Positions 9,588 to 21,360 are shown, counted from the stretch's first letter. The stretch is DNA of 64,000 bases from an uncultured Pelagibacteraceae bacterium (GCA_902542975.1 CACBWM010000004.1:22163-86162); one strand, 5' to 3'. Translations and numbers: made by a program. Notes: a model not told the origin generated them from the sequence alone.

Positions 9588-11480
9588 ATGAATTTTAAAA
9601 ACTTAGCTATGTGGGGAATAATCGTTATTTTGACGATAGGGTTATATAATATGTTTAAAAACCCTCAGGGGTCTATTTCCCAAAAAAATAAAATTATTTT
9701 CTCAGAATTCTTAAGTGAAGTAGACAATGGAAGAGTGGTAAAAGTTGAAATACAAGGAAAAAATATTAAAGGTGTATTATCAAATGGAAATCAATTTACT
9801 ACCTTTGCACCTGAAGACCCGAACTTAATTCAGAAGCTAAGTGACAAAGGTGTTAGTATTTCTGCCAGTCCATTAGAGGAAAAAATGCCTTCACTTTTAG
9901 GAATACTTCTCTCATGGTTCCCAATGCTTTTATTAATCGCCGTTTGGATTTTCTTTATGAGACAAATGCAAGGTGGAAAAGGTGGTGCAATGGGATTTGG
10001 AAGATCGAAAGCAAAAATGATGAATGAGGTAAAAGGTAAGGTTACTTTTAACGATGTTGCTGGTGTCGAGGAGGCTAAAGAAGAAGTAGAGGAAGTTGTG
10101 GAATTTCTAAAAGATCCTAGGAAGTTCAGTAGATTAGGTGGAAAAATTCCAAGAGGCTGTCTTTTAGTTGGTCCTCCTGGAACTGGTAAAACATTATTAG
10201 CTAGAGCAATTGCTGGAGAAGCTGGTGTTCCTTTTTTTACGATTTCTGGATCAGATTTTGTTGAAATGTTTGTTGGTGTTGGAGCTTCAAGAGTACGAGA
10301 TATGTTTGAACAGGGAAAAAAACATTCTCCTTGTATAATATTTATTGATGAAATAGACGCAGTTGGAAGAAGCAGAGGAGCAGGACTTGGTGGTGGGAAT
10401 GATGAAAGAGAGCAAACACTTAATCAGTTACTAGTTGAGATGGATGGTTTTGATACTAATGAGGGTGTCATTATTATTGCTGCAACTAATAGACCAGATG
10501 TATTAGACCCAGCTCTTTTAAGACCGGGGAGATTTGACAGACAAGTTGTTGTTTCAAATCCAGATTTAATTGGAAGAGAAAAAATTTTAAAAGTACATGC
10601 AAAGAAAATATCTATGGCACCCGATGTAAACTTGAGAACAGTTGCTAGAGGTACACCCGGATTTTCTGGTGCAGATTTAGCGAACCTTGTTAACGAAGCT
10701 GCATTGTTAGCCGCAAGAAAAAATAAAAGGATTGTGACTTATCAAGAATTTGAAGAAGCAAAAGATAAAGTGATGATGGGGTCCGAAAGAAGATCGATGG
10801 TAATGTCTGAAGAGGAGAAAAAATTAACAGCTTACCATGAAGCAGGTCATGCTATAGTAACCATAAATGAAAAAGCTGCTTATCCTATACACAAAGCAAC
10901 GATTATACCGAGAGGGAGAGCTTTAGGGATGGTAATGCAACTACCAGAGAGAGATGAGGTTTCACAAACAAGAGAACAACTACATGCACAAATGGCAATA
11001 GCCATGGGAGGCAGAGTTGCAGAGGAATTAATTTTTGGAGACGATAAAGTAACTACAGGTGCTTCAAGTGATATCGAACAAGCAACAAAAAGAGCAAGAG
11101 CAATGGTTATGAGAGCTGGATTAAGTAAAGAAATGGGTCCAGTAGCATATGGTGAAAATGAGGAAGAAGTATTTTTGGGTAGATCCGTTGCTAGACAGCA
11201 AAATATGTCTGAAGAGACTGCAAGAAAAGTTGATAGTGAAATTAGAAAATTTGTTGATATGGGTTATGAAAGAGCAAGAAAAGTATTAACTGATAAAATC
11301 GATGACTTACATAAATTAGCAAAAGCTTTATTAACTTATGAAACTTTGACCGGAGCAGAAATAGAAGATTTGATAAATAAGAACATATATCCAAAAAATA
11401 AAGAAGATCTTAAAGTTGAAGATGACGACCAAAGCTCAGCACTTGGTTCAATGGGCTTAAAACCAAAGATAGTGCACTAA
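9588..11480 (+). CDS. ftsH: ATP-dependent zinc metalloprotease FtsH
   Basis: AAA '[23 protein letters not shown]', SRH, 'HEAGHA' zinc motif. Confidence 0.98.
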   Translation: MNFKNLAMWGIIVILTIGLYNMFKNPQGSISQKNKIIFSEFLSEVDNGRVVKVEIQGKNIKGVLSNGNQFTTFAPEDPNLIQKLSDKGVSISASPLEEKMPSLLGILLSWFPMLLLIAVWIFFMRQMQGGKGGAMGFGRSKAKMMNEVKGKVTFNDVAGVEEAKEEVEEVVEFLKDPRKFSRLGGKIPRGCLLVGPPGTGKTLLARAIAGEAGVPFFTISGSDFVEMFVGVGASRVRDMFEQGKKHSPCIIFIDEIDAVGRSRGAGLGGGNDEREQTLNQLLVEMDGFDTNEGVIIIAATNRPDVLDPALLRPGRFDRQVVVSNPDLIGREKILKVHAKKISMAPDVNLRTVARGTPGFSGADLANLVNEAALLAARKNKRIVTYQEFEEAKDKVMMGSERRSMVMSEEEKKLTAYHEAGHAIVTINEKAAYPIHKATIIPRGRALGMVMQLPERDEVSQTREQLHAQMAIAMGGRVAEELIFGDDKVTTGASSDIEQATKRARAMVMRAGLSKEMGPVAYGENEEEVFLGRSVARQQNMSEETARKVDSEIRKFVDMGYERARKVLTDKIDDLHKLAKALLTYETLTGAEIEDLINKNIYPKNKEDLKVEDDDQSSALGSMGLKPKIVH

Positions 11481-11486
11481 GCACTA

Positions 11487-12536
11487 ATGAATAAATATTA
11501 CACAAGAGCGTGTAATTTTTATTTTGGATCAGTATCAAAAAAAAACATTAAAAAAAATAAATCAATTCCTCTTCACGGAAATACTAAAATATCATTTGAT
11601 AAAATAGAAATCATAGAAAGAAAAAAAAACAGAATCATCAGTATCAAAGATATTAGTAAACTTTCATCTAAAATAAAAAAAAAAGTCAACAGCGATTTAA
11701 AAAATATAAAAAAAAAGAAAATTTTTAAACAAATAAGTTTATCTGATATCCCAATTTTGATGGGCATAGTTAATTTAACTCCAGATAGTTTTTCAGATGG
11801 TGGCAAATATAATAAAAAAAATTTAGCGTTAAAACATGTGAATAACTTGTTATCAAATGGTGCAAAGATAATAGACGTCGGTGGAGAGTCTACAAGACCA
11901 GGTGCAAAAGATATTAATTCTAGAAAAGAATGGGATAGAATAAGATTTATTCTTAAAATTTTAAAAAATAAAAAAAGTTTTGTTTCATTAGATACTAGAA
12001 AAAGTTTTGTGATGAAGAATGCCTCCAAAATAAAGGTAGATCTTATCAATGATGTATCTGGACTAAGTTATGATCCTGAGACTATAAATTATTTAAAAAA
12101 AACAAAAAAACCTTTTGTCATTCATCATATGAAAGGAACACCAAAGAACATGCAATTAAATCCAACATATAATAATGTACTGCTTGATATTTATGATTTC
12201 TTTGAAAATAAATTAAAATACTTAAGAAACGAAGGTATTAAGCACAATAATATTATATTAGATCCAGGTATCGGGTTTGGAAAAAATTTGAAACATAATA
12301 TTACTCTTTTAAAGAATATTTCCATTTTTCATTCATTAGGCCTTCCTGTAATGTTAGGCTTGTCTAGAAAAAGATTTATTAAGGACATTTCAAGAGAAAA
12401 TGATACTAGAGAAAGGATTGGCGGAACTGTATCTTCATGCATTCAGGCATATCTTCAAGGAGTCCAAATTCTAAGAGTTCATGATATTAAAGAAATTAAT
12501 CAAGCATTTAAAGTGTTTAAAGAATTACAAAATTAA
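11487..12536 (+). CDS. folP: Dihydropteroate synthase with N-terminal extension
   Basis: 'LMGIVNLTPDSFSDGG', 'DVGGESTRPGA', 'ILDPGIGFGK'. Confidence 0.95.
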   Translation: MNKYYTRACNFYFGSVSKKNIKKNKSIPLHGNTKISFDKIEIIERKKNRIISIKDISKLSSKIKKKVNSDLKNIKKKKIFKQISLSDIPILMGIVNLTPDSFSDGGKYNKKNLALKHVNNLLSNGAKIIDVGGESTRPGAKDINSRKEWDRIRFILKILKNKKSFVSLDTRKSFVMKNASKIKVDLINDVSGLSYDPETINYLKKTKKPFVIHHMKGTPKNMQLNPTYNNVLLDIYDFFENKLKYLRNEGIKHNNIILDPGIGFGKNLKHNITLLKNISIFHSLGLPVMLGLSRKRFIKDISRENDTRERIGGTVSSCIQAYLQGVQILRVHDIKEINQAFKVFKELQN

Positions 12537-12538
12537 AA

Positions 12539-13870
12539 ATGATTAAAAAATATTTTGGAACAGATGGAATTAGAGGAAAAGTTAATGGATCTAAAATAAA
12601 TGGAGAAATGTTTTTCAAATTTGGCTTAGCAGCTGGAACATACTTTAAAAATTTAAAAAAGAGTAAACAAACAGCGATTATTGCAAAAGACACTAGATTA
12701 TCAGGATATACACTTGAACCAGCTTTAGTGTCTGGATTAGCATCAGCAGGAATGCATATTTATACTTTAGGACCTCTACCGACAAATGGTTTGGCAATGC
12801 TAACAAAAAAAATGAGAGCTAATATGGGAATAATGATTACTGCATCTCATAATCCATATCACGACAATGGGTTGAAGTTATTTGGACCTGACGGTCTTAA
12901 ATTATCTGATATAATTGAGAAGAAAATTGAAAAGCTAATTGACTCAAAAATTACTAAAAATCTATCAAAACCAATAGAATTGGGGAGAGTCAAAAGGTTA
13001 GAAGATGCTAACGATAGTTATATTAAAATATTAAAAAAAAATTTCCCATCCACATTTAGTTTAAAAGGTATCAAAATAGCTTTAGATTGTGCCAACGGAG
13101 CTGGCTACAAAGCTGGTCCAGATTTATTTAAATCATTAGGTGCTAAAGTATATGATTCTGGCACAAATCCTAATGGTTTAAATATAAATCTTAAATCCGG
13201 ATCTACTTATCCAAGCAAAATTTGTCAAATGACAAAAAAAAATAAAGCCCATATAGGTATTTCATTGGATGGAGATGCTGACAGAATAATTGTCTGTGAT
13301 GAAAAAGGTAAAATTATTGATGGAGATAAAATTCTTGCAATGTTAGGCGAGAGATGGAAAAGAAAAAATATTTTAAAAGGAGGCGTTATAGGTACATTGA
13401 TGTCAAATTATGGCTTAGAAAATTTTTTTAAAAATAAAGGAATTAAATTTTTAAGATCAGATGTGGGAGATAGATATGTAAAAGAAAAAATGAAAAAAAA
13501 TAAATTTAATTTAGGGGGGGAACAATCTGGTCATATAATTCTTGGAAAGTTTGCCACTACAGGAGATGGATTATTGGTTGCACTAGAAATCCTTTTCTCA
13601 TTAAGAAAAAAAAGGAAAGCAAGTGAACTTTTTAACAAATTTAAACCAACTCCTCAAATATTAGAGAATGTTGAAGTTAAAGATAAATCAATTATTAATA
13701 CTCCAAAATGCAAAAAAGCAATTAGGGAAGCAAATAAAATAATAAAAAATAGAGGTAGAATTTTAGTTAGAAAATCTGGTACTGAGTCAAAAATAAGAAT
13801 TATGAGCGAGTCAGAGGATTCAAGTTTAAATAAATTGTGTGTTAATATAATTAAAAAATCTATTCAGTAA
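12539..13870 (+). CDS. glmM: Phosphoglucosamine mutase
   Basis: 'KYFGTDGIRGKVN', 'ITASHNPYHDNGLK', 'DGDADR', 'GGEQSGH'. Confidence 0.97.
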   Translation: MIKKYFGTDGIRGKVNGSKINGEMFFKFGLAAGTYFKNLKKSKQTAIIAKDTRLSGYTLEPALVSGLASAGMHIYTLGPLPTNGLAMLTKKMRANMGIMITASHNPYHDNGLKLFGPDGLKLSDIIEKKIEKLIDSKITKNLSKPIELGRVKRLEDANDSYIKILKKNFPSTFSLKGIKIALDCANGAGYKAGPDLFKSLGAKVYDSGTNPNGLNINLKSGSTYPSKICQMTKKNKAHIGISLDGDADRIIVCDEKGKIIDGDKILAMLGERWKRKNILKGGVIGTLMSNYGLENFFKNKGIKFLRSDVGDRYVKEKMKKNKFNLGGEQSGHIILGKFATTGDGLLVALEILFSLRKKRKASELFNKFKPTPQILENVEVKDKSIINTPKCKKAIREANKIIKNRGRILVRKSGTESKIRIMSESEDSSLNKLCVNIIKKSIQ

Positions 13871-13871
13871 A

Positions 13872-14684
13872 TTGAAAATTAAATCTAAAATATTAATTAT
13901 TGCAGGATCAGACTCCTCTGGAGGAGCAGGCATTCAAGCAGATATTAAATCAGTTACTTCTCTTGGTTCTTTCGCTATGACAGCAATTACTGCAGTTACT
14001 GCTCAGAATACTACGGGTGTTAAGTCTATAATACCAATGCCTATTAAGGAAATTAATAATCAAATAGAATTTACGTCAAAAGACATTAAACCAGATTCAG
14101 TAAAAATAGGAATGCTGCATTCTACTGAAGTTATAAACTCAGTTTTAAAATCAATAAAAAAATCAAACTTAAAAAAAATAATATTAGATCCCGTTATGGT
14201 AGCCAAAGGTGGAACCAAGCTTATTGACAATAAAGCCATTTTAGTTTTGAAAAAAAAACTAATGAAAAAAGTTGATTTAATAACACCAAATATTCCTGAA
14301 GCAGAGATACTAACTAAAATTAAAATTAATTCTATGCTGGATATGAAAAATGCTGCTAAAATATTATTAGATTTAGGTGCAAAGAATGTTTTAATTAAAG
14401 GTGGTCATTTAAGTTCTAAAACCATGAAAGATATTTTCGTTAATAAAAAAGAAACTACAATATTTACAAATAAAAAAATTAAAACAAAAAATACTCACGG
14501 AACTGGATGTACATTATCTAGCGCAATTGCAACATATTATGGATGTGGAAAAACTCTAAAGAAATCTTGTGAGTTAGGTATTAGATATGTAAACAATGCC
14601 ATTAAGACAAGGCCAAACTTTGGAAAAGGAAATGGACCAATAAACCATTTAAATAGTTTTATAATAGAAAAGAAATTTAGATGA
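13872..14684 (+). CDS. thiD: Hydroxymethylpyrimidine/phosphomethylpyrimidine kinase
   Basis: '[18 protein letters not shown]', '[15 protein letters not shown]'; TTG start. Confidence 0.95.
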   Translation: MKIKSKILIIAGSDSSGGAGIQADIKSVTSLGSFAMTAITAVTAQNTTGVKSIIPMPIKEINNQIEFTSKDIKPDSVKIGMLHSTEVINSVLKSIKKSNLKKIILDPVMVAKGGTKLIDNKAILVLKKKLMKKVDLITPNIPEAEILTKIKINSMLDMKNAAKILLDLGAKNVLIKGGHLSSKTMKDIFVNKKETTIFTNKKIKTKNTHGTGCTLSSAIATYYGCGKTLKKSCELGIRYVNNAIKTRPNFGKGNGPINHLNSFIIEKKFR

Positions 14685-15970
14685 ATAATGTAGTCGTTGT
14701 TGGATCGCAGTGGGGAGATGAAGGAAAAGGGAAAATAGTTGATTGGTTATCTAGTGAAGCAGACGTTGTCGTAAGATTTCAAGGAGGACATAATGCTGGT
14801 CACACCCTGGTAATAGATGGTGTTACTTATAAATTAAGATTATTACCTTCAGGAATTGTAAGAAAAAATAAAATTTCTATTATAGGAAATGGAGTTGTAG
14901 TAGATCCATGGGCACTTCTGGATGAAATCGAGGAAGCGAAATCTAAAGGTGTAGAAATCAATGAAAATAATCTAATTTTATCTGAGGCTGCCACATTAAT
15001 TTTACCATTTCATAGAGAAATGGATGAAATAAGAGAAGACTCTGCAGGTAAATCGAAAATTGGAACTACTAGAAGAGGTATTGGTCCAGCATATGAAGAT
15101 AAAGTAGGGAGAAGATCTATAAGAGTAATGGATCTAGCATCAAAACAAAATCTTGAAAATCGATTATCATTAGTACTTGAACACCATAACGCCATCCGAA
15201 AAGGATTGGGAAAGCCAATATATGAAAAAGATAAACTAATTGAAGAATTATTAAAAATAGCCCCAAATATTTTAAAATATTCCGCACCTGTCTGGAGAAA
15301 GATAGATCAATTTAAATCAGATTCTAAAAAAATATTATTTGAGGGAGCTCAAGGAATATTACTTGATGTCGATCACGGAACTTATCCATATGTAACTTCA
15401 TCCAACACAGTTGCAGCTTCAGCAGCAACAGGATCAGGATGTGGTCCAAACTCAATAAACTATGTATTAGGAATTACAAAGGCATATACTACAAGGGTAG
15501 GTGAAGGACCTTTTCCTACAGAATTAACAGATGATATTGGTAATCATTTAGGTGAAAAGGGACATGAATTTGGAACTGTCACCAGCAGAAAAAGAAGATG
15601 TGGATGGTTTGATGGAGTTTTAGTACGACAAACTATAAAAATTTCAGGCATTGATGGAATAGCATTAACTAAATTAGATGTATTAGATGAACTTGATGAA
15701 ATAAATCTTTGTGTGGCTTATAAGCTAAATAATAAAGAAATAGATTATTTTCCTGCAGCTGTACAAGATCAATTAAATGTCAAACCAGTTTATAAAACAT
15801 TCAAAGGTTGGAAATGTAAAACTCAAGGAATAAAAAAATTGGAAGATTTACCTAATAACGCAAAGATTTATGTAAAAGCTATTGAAGAGTTCATTGAGAC
15901 AAAAATATCAAGTATTTCAACAAGTCCAGAGAGGGAAGATACTATTCTTTTAATAGATCCTTTTAATTAA
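14681..15970 (+). CDS. purA: Adenylosuccinate synthase
   Basis: '[21 protein letters not shown]', '[15 protein letters not shown]'. Confidence 0.98.
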   Translation: MNNVVVVGSQWGDEGKGKIVDWLSSEADVVVRFQGGHNAGHTLVIDGVTYKLRLLPSGIVRKNKISIIGNGVVVDPWALLDEIEEAKSKGVEINENNLILSEAATLILPFHREMDEIREDSAGKSKIGTTRRGIGPAYEDKVGRRSIRVMDLASKQNLENRLSLVLEHHNAIRKGLGKPIYEKDKLIEELLKIAPNILKYSAPVWRKIDQFKSDSKKILFEGAQGILLDVDHGTYPYVTSSNTVAASAATGSGCGPNSINYVLGITKAYTTRVGEGPFPTELTDDIGNHLGEKGHEFGTVTSRKRRCGWFDGVLVRQTIKISGIDGIALTKLDVLDELDEINLCVAYKLNNKEIDYFPAAVQDQLNVKPVYKTFKGWKCKTQGIKKLEDLPNNAKIYVKAIEEFIETKISSISTSPEREDTILLIDPFN

Positions 15971-16018
15971 TATTAGAATTAATTTAATTAACTATAAAAT
16001 TCATCGTATATTAGTAAT

Positions 16019-17824
16019 ATGATCAATAAATATATTCACATATTTATTATTTTTTTTGTTATTTTAATCAATCCTAAGCATGTATTCGCTGTTGATTTAT
16101 CATCAACTACCCCTGCAGATAATGCAACACAGATTGCAGTGAATACCGGAATAGAATTCGTGTGGCTAGCATCAGGGTCTGTATCAGCAAATAACGGAAA
16201 TGTAATTTTAAAAAAAAAATCAGATGACAGTACTGTTGAAACTTTTTCAACTAATGGAATGTTTTTAGCTATGAGTTTGTCTGCTCCAGCAACAGTTACA
16301 GCTACATTTTCTTTATCATCAAATTTAGATGAGGATACTGAATATTATATCCTAGTAGATAGTTCAGCATTTAATAATTTTGATGGTATTTCAAGTAAAA
16401 CAGAATTAAATTTTAAAACAGTAGATAATAATAATCCTAATTTAACATCTACCTCGCCATCTGATGATGCATCTAATGTTAGTGTATCATCAAATATAGT
16501 TCTTACATTTAATGAAGGTGTAGATGCCGAAAGTGGAAATATTGATATAATAAATACATCAACAGGCGAAGCGATAGAGATTGATGTAACAGGATCTTTA
16601 TTATCTGGAAGTGGAACAACTGAAATTACTATTAATCCATCATCTGACTTAGAAAATGACACATCCTATCACGTAAAAATAGACGCAACAGCATTTGATG
16701 ATGCAGTTGGAAACTCTTACGCTGGTATTTCAAACACAACAACTTTAAATTTTACTACTGCAAAAGGACAAATTTTTAACGATACTGTAAAAACTTTAGT
16801 AAAAAATCAAACAACAGCTTCAATTCAATCAATGACACAGTCATTAAATAGAGTAAATAGCCGCTTAAATTTTATAAGACCAATTCAAAATAGCAACACT
16901 TCAAAAAATAAAATAGCATTAAATTTTAACGACCCCTATGCAAACAAATTAGTTGATGCTTTAACCGCCAACTTAATAAAATACGAAAAAAAACAGAGAA
17001 AATTTGCTTTTTGGAGTGAAGGCAATCTTTCTTTTGGTAGAATAAACAATAAAGGTAAAGACTTAGGTCAAGATCTTAGCGCCAAAGGTTTTACAGCAGG
17101 ATTTGATAAAAAAATTACAGATCTAAAAACTATAGGTTTAGCATTAAATCAATCTGAGCAAGAAACTCAAATTGGAAGTAATGATGCACATATGGATGCA
17201 ACAGCAAAATCTTTATTAATCTATGGAAGCAACCAATTTTTTGAAAATCGATATTTCGAAGCTGCCATTGGATTTGGAGAAACAGAAATCGATATCAATA
17301 GAAAAGTATCTGGAGGAAATAATAAAGGCCTCAGAGATGGAAAACAATTATTTGGAAGCTTCACTTACTTGTACGAACCATTAGAACAAAAAGAAAGTAA
17401 AAACTTAAATTACTATTCTAGAATAGATTTGGGTTATACGATATTAGATCATTACATTGAAAGTGGTGATGGTGATTCAATTAATTACAATGATCAATAT
17501 ATAAAAAGTTCGTCATTATCTTTAGGATTTAATTATTCAAATATATTAGAGATAGATCAAGGATTTATTACACCTTTAATACAGTTTGAAATTGGTAAAA
17601 ATAAAACAATAAATTCACTATCAGAAGCTTATTATGTAAATGATTCTTCAACTATTTATGCTAATGCAATATCTGATCAAAATACATCACATGCAAAGCT
17701 AACCCTTGGAATAGGGGCTACGTTGGAAGATGGTTTAAATTTAAGTTTCATGATCGATCATTATAGAAATGATAACGAGGCGTTTAATACCAGTTTAACT
17801 GCAAATATTAGAAAAGAATTTTAA
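16019..17824 (+). CDS. Secreted Ig-like (SbsA/Big_5-type) domain protein with autotransporter-type beta-barrel
   Basis: signal peptide; two 'STTPADNATQIAVNTGI'/'STSPSDDASNVSVSSNIVLTFNEGV' Ig-like units; C-terminal alternating barrel strands ending '...LTANIRKEF'. Confidence 0.75.
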   Translation: MINKYIHIFIIFFVILINPKHVFAVDLSSTTPADNATQIAVNTGIEFVWLASGSVSANNGNVILKKKSDDSTVETFSTNGMFLAMSLSAPATVTATFSLSSNLDEDTEYYILVDSSAFNNFDGISSKTELNFKTVDNNNPNLTSTSPSDDASNVSVSSNIVLTFNEGVDAESGNIDIINTSTGEAIEIDVTGSLLSGSGTTEITINPSSDLENDTSYHVKIDATAFDDAVGNSYAGISNTTTLNFTTAKGQIFNDTVKTLVKNQTTASIQSMTQSLNRVNSRLNFIRPIQNSNTSKNKIALNFNDPYANKLVDALTANLIKYEKKQRKFAFWSEGNLSFGRINNKGKDLGQDLSAKGFTAGFDKKITDLKTIGLALNQSEQETQIGSNDAHMDATAKSLLIYGSNQFFENRYFEAAIGFGETEIDINRKVSGGNNKGLRDGKQLFGSFTYLYEPLEQKESKNLNYYSRIDLGYTILDHYIESGDGDSINYNDQYIKSSSLSLGFNYSNILEIDQGFITPLIQFEIGKNKTINSLSEAYYVNDSSTIYANAISDQNTSHAKLTLGIGATLEDGLNLSFMIDHYRNDNEAFNTSLTANIRKEF

Positions 17825-17829
17825 CAAGC

Positions 17830-18720
17830 TTAATTAGCTGGTAATAGATTTTTTGATTTAGCTGAGTTCAGCATATGTTTTTGAAGTTTTTCAAATGCTT
17901 TATTTTCAATTTGTCTTATTCTTTCTCTGCTTATTTTGAATTTCTTACTTAAGTCCTCTAAAGTTATAGGAACATCTGTCAATCTTCTAGAGTAAAGAAT
18001 TTCTTTTTCTCTTTCATTTAAAATTTTAATAGAATCCTGAAGAAGATCTTTTCGTTGTTCCATTTCTTCATTTTGTGCAAATTTAAGTTCTTGATCCATA
18101 TCATTATCCACAACCCAATCTTGCCACTCATCACCATCTTCTCCAATTGGCGCATTTAATGACTGCTCTTTACCTGATAGCCTTCTATTCATAGATACTA
18201 CCTCTTGTTCACTAACATCTAATCTGTTTGCAATATCTTTTACGTGTTCATCGCGTAAGTCACCCTCTGTTCTAGGTGCAATCTGATTTTTTAACTTCTT
18301 CAAGTTGAAAAAAAGCTTTTTCTGAGCTGTTGTAGTTCCAATTTTTACTAAGCTCCATGATCTTAGAATATATTCTTGAATAGAAGCTTTAATCCACCAC
18401 ATTGCATAAGTTGCAAGTCTAAAACCTTTTTCTGGTTCAAATTTTTTAACAGCTTGCATCAAACCTACGTTACCTTCTGAAATCATTTCATTAAGAGGCA
18501 AACCATAGCCTTTGTAACCCATTGCTATTTTAGCAACTAGTCTTAAATGACTTGTTACTAGTTTTTCAGCTGATTTAACATTTCCTGTCGTTTGCCAGTT
18601 TTTAGCAAGCATGTATTCTTCCTCAGCATCTAGCATAGGAAATTTTTTTATTTGAGCTAGATATGCTGCTAAGCCACCTTCATTTGAAAGTGTAGGCAAG
18701 TTGTATGTATTATTACTCAT
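17830..18720 (-). CDS. rpoH: RNA polymerase sigma-32 factor RpoH
   Basis: 'MISEGNVGLMQAVKKFEPEKGFRLATYAMWWIKASIQEYILRSWSLVKIGTT' RpoH box. Confidence 0.95.
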   Translation of the reverse strand: MSNNTYNLPTLSNEGGLAAYLAQIKKFPMLDAEEEYMLAKNWQTTGNVKSAEKLVTSHLRLVAKIAMGYKGYGLPLNEMISEGNVGLMQAVKKFEPEKGFRLATYAMWWIKASIQEYILRSWSLVKIGTTTAQKKLFFNLKKLKNQIAPRTEGDLRDEHVKDIANRLDVSEQEVVSMNRRLSGKEQSLNAPIGEDGDEWQDWVVDNDMDQELKFAQNEEMEQRKDLLQDSIKILNEREKEILYSRRLTDVPITLEDLSKKFKISRERIRQIENKAFEKLQKHMLNSAKSKNLLPAN

Positions 18721-18763
18721 CGGAAGTATTTATGTAATAGAGAAATTTTTTTTTACAATCGTT

Positions 18764-19744
18764 TTATTTACTTAATTTTCTTAGTTTTTTTAGGATATCA
18801 CTTAACTCTTTTGGGATATTTGATGAAAATTCTAATCTTTCCTCTGTCTTAGGATGGTCAAATCCCAAATGTTTTGCATGCAAAAATTGTCTATCTAGAT
18901 TTAAAATTTTATTATTAAGATCTTCATCAATGTTTTTAAATTTTTTAAATTTTTTTTTATATTTTTTATCTCCAAGAATATTATTACCTTTGTATGACAT
19001 ATGAACTCTTATTTGATGAGTTCTTCCAGTTTCTAATTTACATTCTATAAAACTAAAAGTTGGAACTTTATTATTTTCAAAAAGCTCTAAAGTTTCATAA
19101 TGTGTAATTGCTTTTTTACCTTTGATAGATGACACTTCCATCATTTGTCTGTTTTTTGAACTTCTAGTTATGAATGTTTCAATTGTTCCTTTTTGAGGTC
19201 TTAATTTTCCCCATATTAAAGTTTGATAAACTCTTGTTATAGTATGTTTGGAAAACTGAATTGATAATTTTTCATGAGTTGAATTATTTTTTGCAATTAC
19301 AATTAATCCAGATGTATCTTTGTCAATTCTGTGAACTATACCAGGTCTAAGCTCATCTCCTATGTTAGACAAATTTTTATTATCATAATTCATTAATGCG
19401 TTAACTATTGTATTATCATAATTACCAGCACCAGGATGCATCGAAATTCCAGAAGGCTTGTCAATTACGATTAAGTCTTCATCTTCATAAATTATATTTA
19501 ATTTAAACTCATAAGGTTTTAAGCTTTGTTTCTTAGGTTCAACAATTTCAAGTTCAATTTTGTCATTTAATTTAGTTTTAATTGAAGGGTCTTGGACAAT
19601 TCTCTCGTTAATTTTTAATTTACTATTTAGTATTAAATTTTTTACTCTAGTTCTGCTTAAGCTTTTATCATGATTTGCTAATATCAAGTCTACTCTCTTG
19701 TTATTATCGTCTTCTTTAACAATAAAATTAATGATATTTTTCAT
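18764..19744 (-). CDS. rluD: 23S rRNA pseudouridine synthase, RluD family
   Basis: S4 domain, 'PGIVHRIDKDTSGLIVIAKN' motif. Confidence 0.9.
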   Translation of the reverse strand: MKNIINFIVKEDDNNKRVDLILANHDKSLSRTRVKNLILNSKLKINERIVQDPSIKTKLNDKIELEIVEPKKQSLKPYEFKLNIIYEDEDLIVIDKPSGISMHPGAGNYDNTIVNALMNYDNKNLSNIGDELRPGIVHRIDKDTSGLIVIAKNNSTHEKLSIQFSKHTITRVYQTLIWGKLRPQKGTIETFITRSSKNRQMMEVSSIKGKKAITHYETLELFENNKVPTFSFIECKLETGRTHQIRVHMSYKGNNILGDKKYKKKFKKFKNIDEDLNNKILNLDRQFLHAKHLGFDHPKTEERLEFSSNIPKELSDILKKLRKLSK

Positions 19745-19767
19745 AAATTATTATATTAAATAATAAT

Positions 19768-19844
19768 GCGTTCGTAGCTCAACTGGATAGAGCGCCAGAT
19801 TTCGGCTCTGGAGGTTCAGGGTTCGACTCCTTGCGGGCGCACCA
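19768..19844 (+). tRNA. tRNA-Arg (anticodon TCG), CCA encoded
   Basis: Cloverleaf folded by eye: acceptor gcgttcg/cgggcgc, anticodon loop tttcggc, T-arm cagggttcgactccttg, ends acca. Confidence 0.95.
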
Positions 19845-20636
19845 TTATTCACCCATATTAATAAGTGTCCCTTTATTTTTTGCGACATTGAATGAATAAT
19901 AGAATAATACAATCGATAGTACAAAGTAAACCCCATTCCACAAGAATGCATAATAGATATTTTGAATATCTACAGTTTGATTAATCAAAATATTTCTTGC
20001 CTCTTCAAAAATATATACTAACGGTAATAAGTAAGCTATTTTTTGAAACATTTCTGGTAATATTTCAATTGGATAATAAATACATCCAAACGGAGCTAAT
20101 AAAAACATTGTAGACCACGCTATATTCTCAAAAGAGGGCCCATATCTTAATAGACCAGCAGATACCAGGATGCCAAGTGTTATTCCAAATAAATATAGGC
20201 TCATAAATAAAAAGAATAAAAATATTCCTAAATCTAAAATTGAAATACCAAATAATGGAGAAGTTAAAAGCACTGCTGGTATTAAACCAATAAGAGCTCT
20301 TATTAAAGCTGTAACAACAAGTGATGTTAATATTTCACCAATTTTCATTGGCGCAATAAATAAATTTGTAAAGTTTCTACTCCAAATTTCCTCAAGAAAC
20401 AGCATATTAAATCCAATGCTTGTTCTAAAAAGAAAATCATAAAGGATTGCGCAAGTTAATATAACTCCTACCGCATTATTATAATATGTTGTATGCGTAG
20501 CAAAAAAATTTGAGATAAATCCCCACAAAGTAATTTGAATAGTTGGCCAATAAACAAGATCTAAAACTCTTGGAAAAGATCTAGTTATTAAATAAAAATG
20601 TCTTAAAAAAAGACCGTACATTCTAGTTAAGCTCAT
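19845..20636 (-). CDS. ABC-2 type transporter permease
   Basis: ~260 aa multi-TM protein, partner of adjacent ATPase. Confidence 0.85.
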   Translation of the reverse strand: MSLTRMYGLFLRHFYLITRSFPRVLDLVYWPTIQITLWGFISNFFATHTTYYNNAVGVILTCAILYDFLFRTSIGFNMLFLEEIWSRNFTNLFIAPMKIGEILTSLVVTALIRALIGLIPAVLLTSPLFGISILDLGIFLFFLFMSLYLFGITLGILVSAGLLRYGPSFENIAWSTMFLLAPFGCIYYPIEILPEMFQKIAYLLPLVYIFEEARNILINQTVDIQNIYYAFLWNGVYFVLSIVLFYYSFNVAKNKGTLINMGE

Positions 20637-21360
20637 TTTTACTCCTTGATAATTTTAAAAAAACTTCCTCAAGGTTTTTTCTACCGTGTTTATTTATTAA
20701 TTCTTCTGGATTTCCTTCATCGATTATAATTCCGTCTTTCATCATTAGAATTGATTTACAAAGTCTAGTGACCTCATTCATATTATGAGAAGCAAGAAGT
20801 ATGGATATTTTTTTTTCTTTTTTGTAATCTTCCAAAAAGGACCTAACAAAATCACCTACCTCTGGATCCAAAGATGCGGTTGGTTCATCTAATAGCAATA
20901 CTTTAGGCTCATTGATTAGTGCTTTTGCCAAACTTACTCTATTTTTTTGTCCAGAGGATAATTCTCCTGTAATACTATTAAGTAATCCTTCTAGTCTTAA
21001 TTTTCCTGATAAAAATTCAATTCTCTCATTAATATTATTTATTTTGTATAATTTTCCATAAACAGTTAGATTTTGTTTAACTGTAAGTTTTTTTGGTAAT
21101 TCTATATATGGAGATATGAAGTTAATCTGTTCTAAGATTTCAATTCTATTCCCCTCTAATTTTTGACCATTTATAAAAATTTCTCCACTAGTTGGTTTTA
21201 AAAGTCCCAATAACATGCCTATAGTTGTTGTTTTGCCCGAACCATTTGGACCTAATAGGCCTAAAATTTCGTCTTCTTTTATGTTAAAGCTAATTCCTTT
21301 GACAGCCTCATTCTTTCCGTAATTTTTTTTTATATTTTTAACTTCTACTAAATTTTTCAT
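20623..21360 (-). CDS. ABC transporter ATP-binding protein
   Basis: Walker A 'GPNGSGKTTT', signature 'LSSGQKNRV', Walker B 'VLLLDEPTASLD'. Confidence 0.95.
   Translation of the reverse strand: MKNLVEVKNIKKNYGKNEAVKGISFNIKEDEILGLLGPNGSGKTTTIGMLLGLLKPTSGEIFINGQKLEGNRIEILEQINFISPYIELPKKLTVKQNLTVYGKLYKINNINERIEFLSGKLRLEGLLNSITGELSSGQKNRVSLAKALINEPKVLLLDEPTASLDPEVGDFVRSFLEDYKKEKKISILLASHNMNEVTRLCKSILMMKDGIIIDEGNPEELINKHGRKNLEEVFLKLSRSKNELN

Noticed and set aside
11573-12049. 158-aa minus-strand ORF opposite folP
   Set aside because: Lies wholly inside the well-supported folP gene; Phe/Leu/Ile/Ser-rich product is typical of the antisense frame of an AT-rich Lys-rich gene.
13514-13520. G7 tract in glmM as phase-variable site
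   Set aside because: Encodes the conserved Gly-Gly-Glu of GGEQSGH in an essential enzyme; short and functionally constrained.
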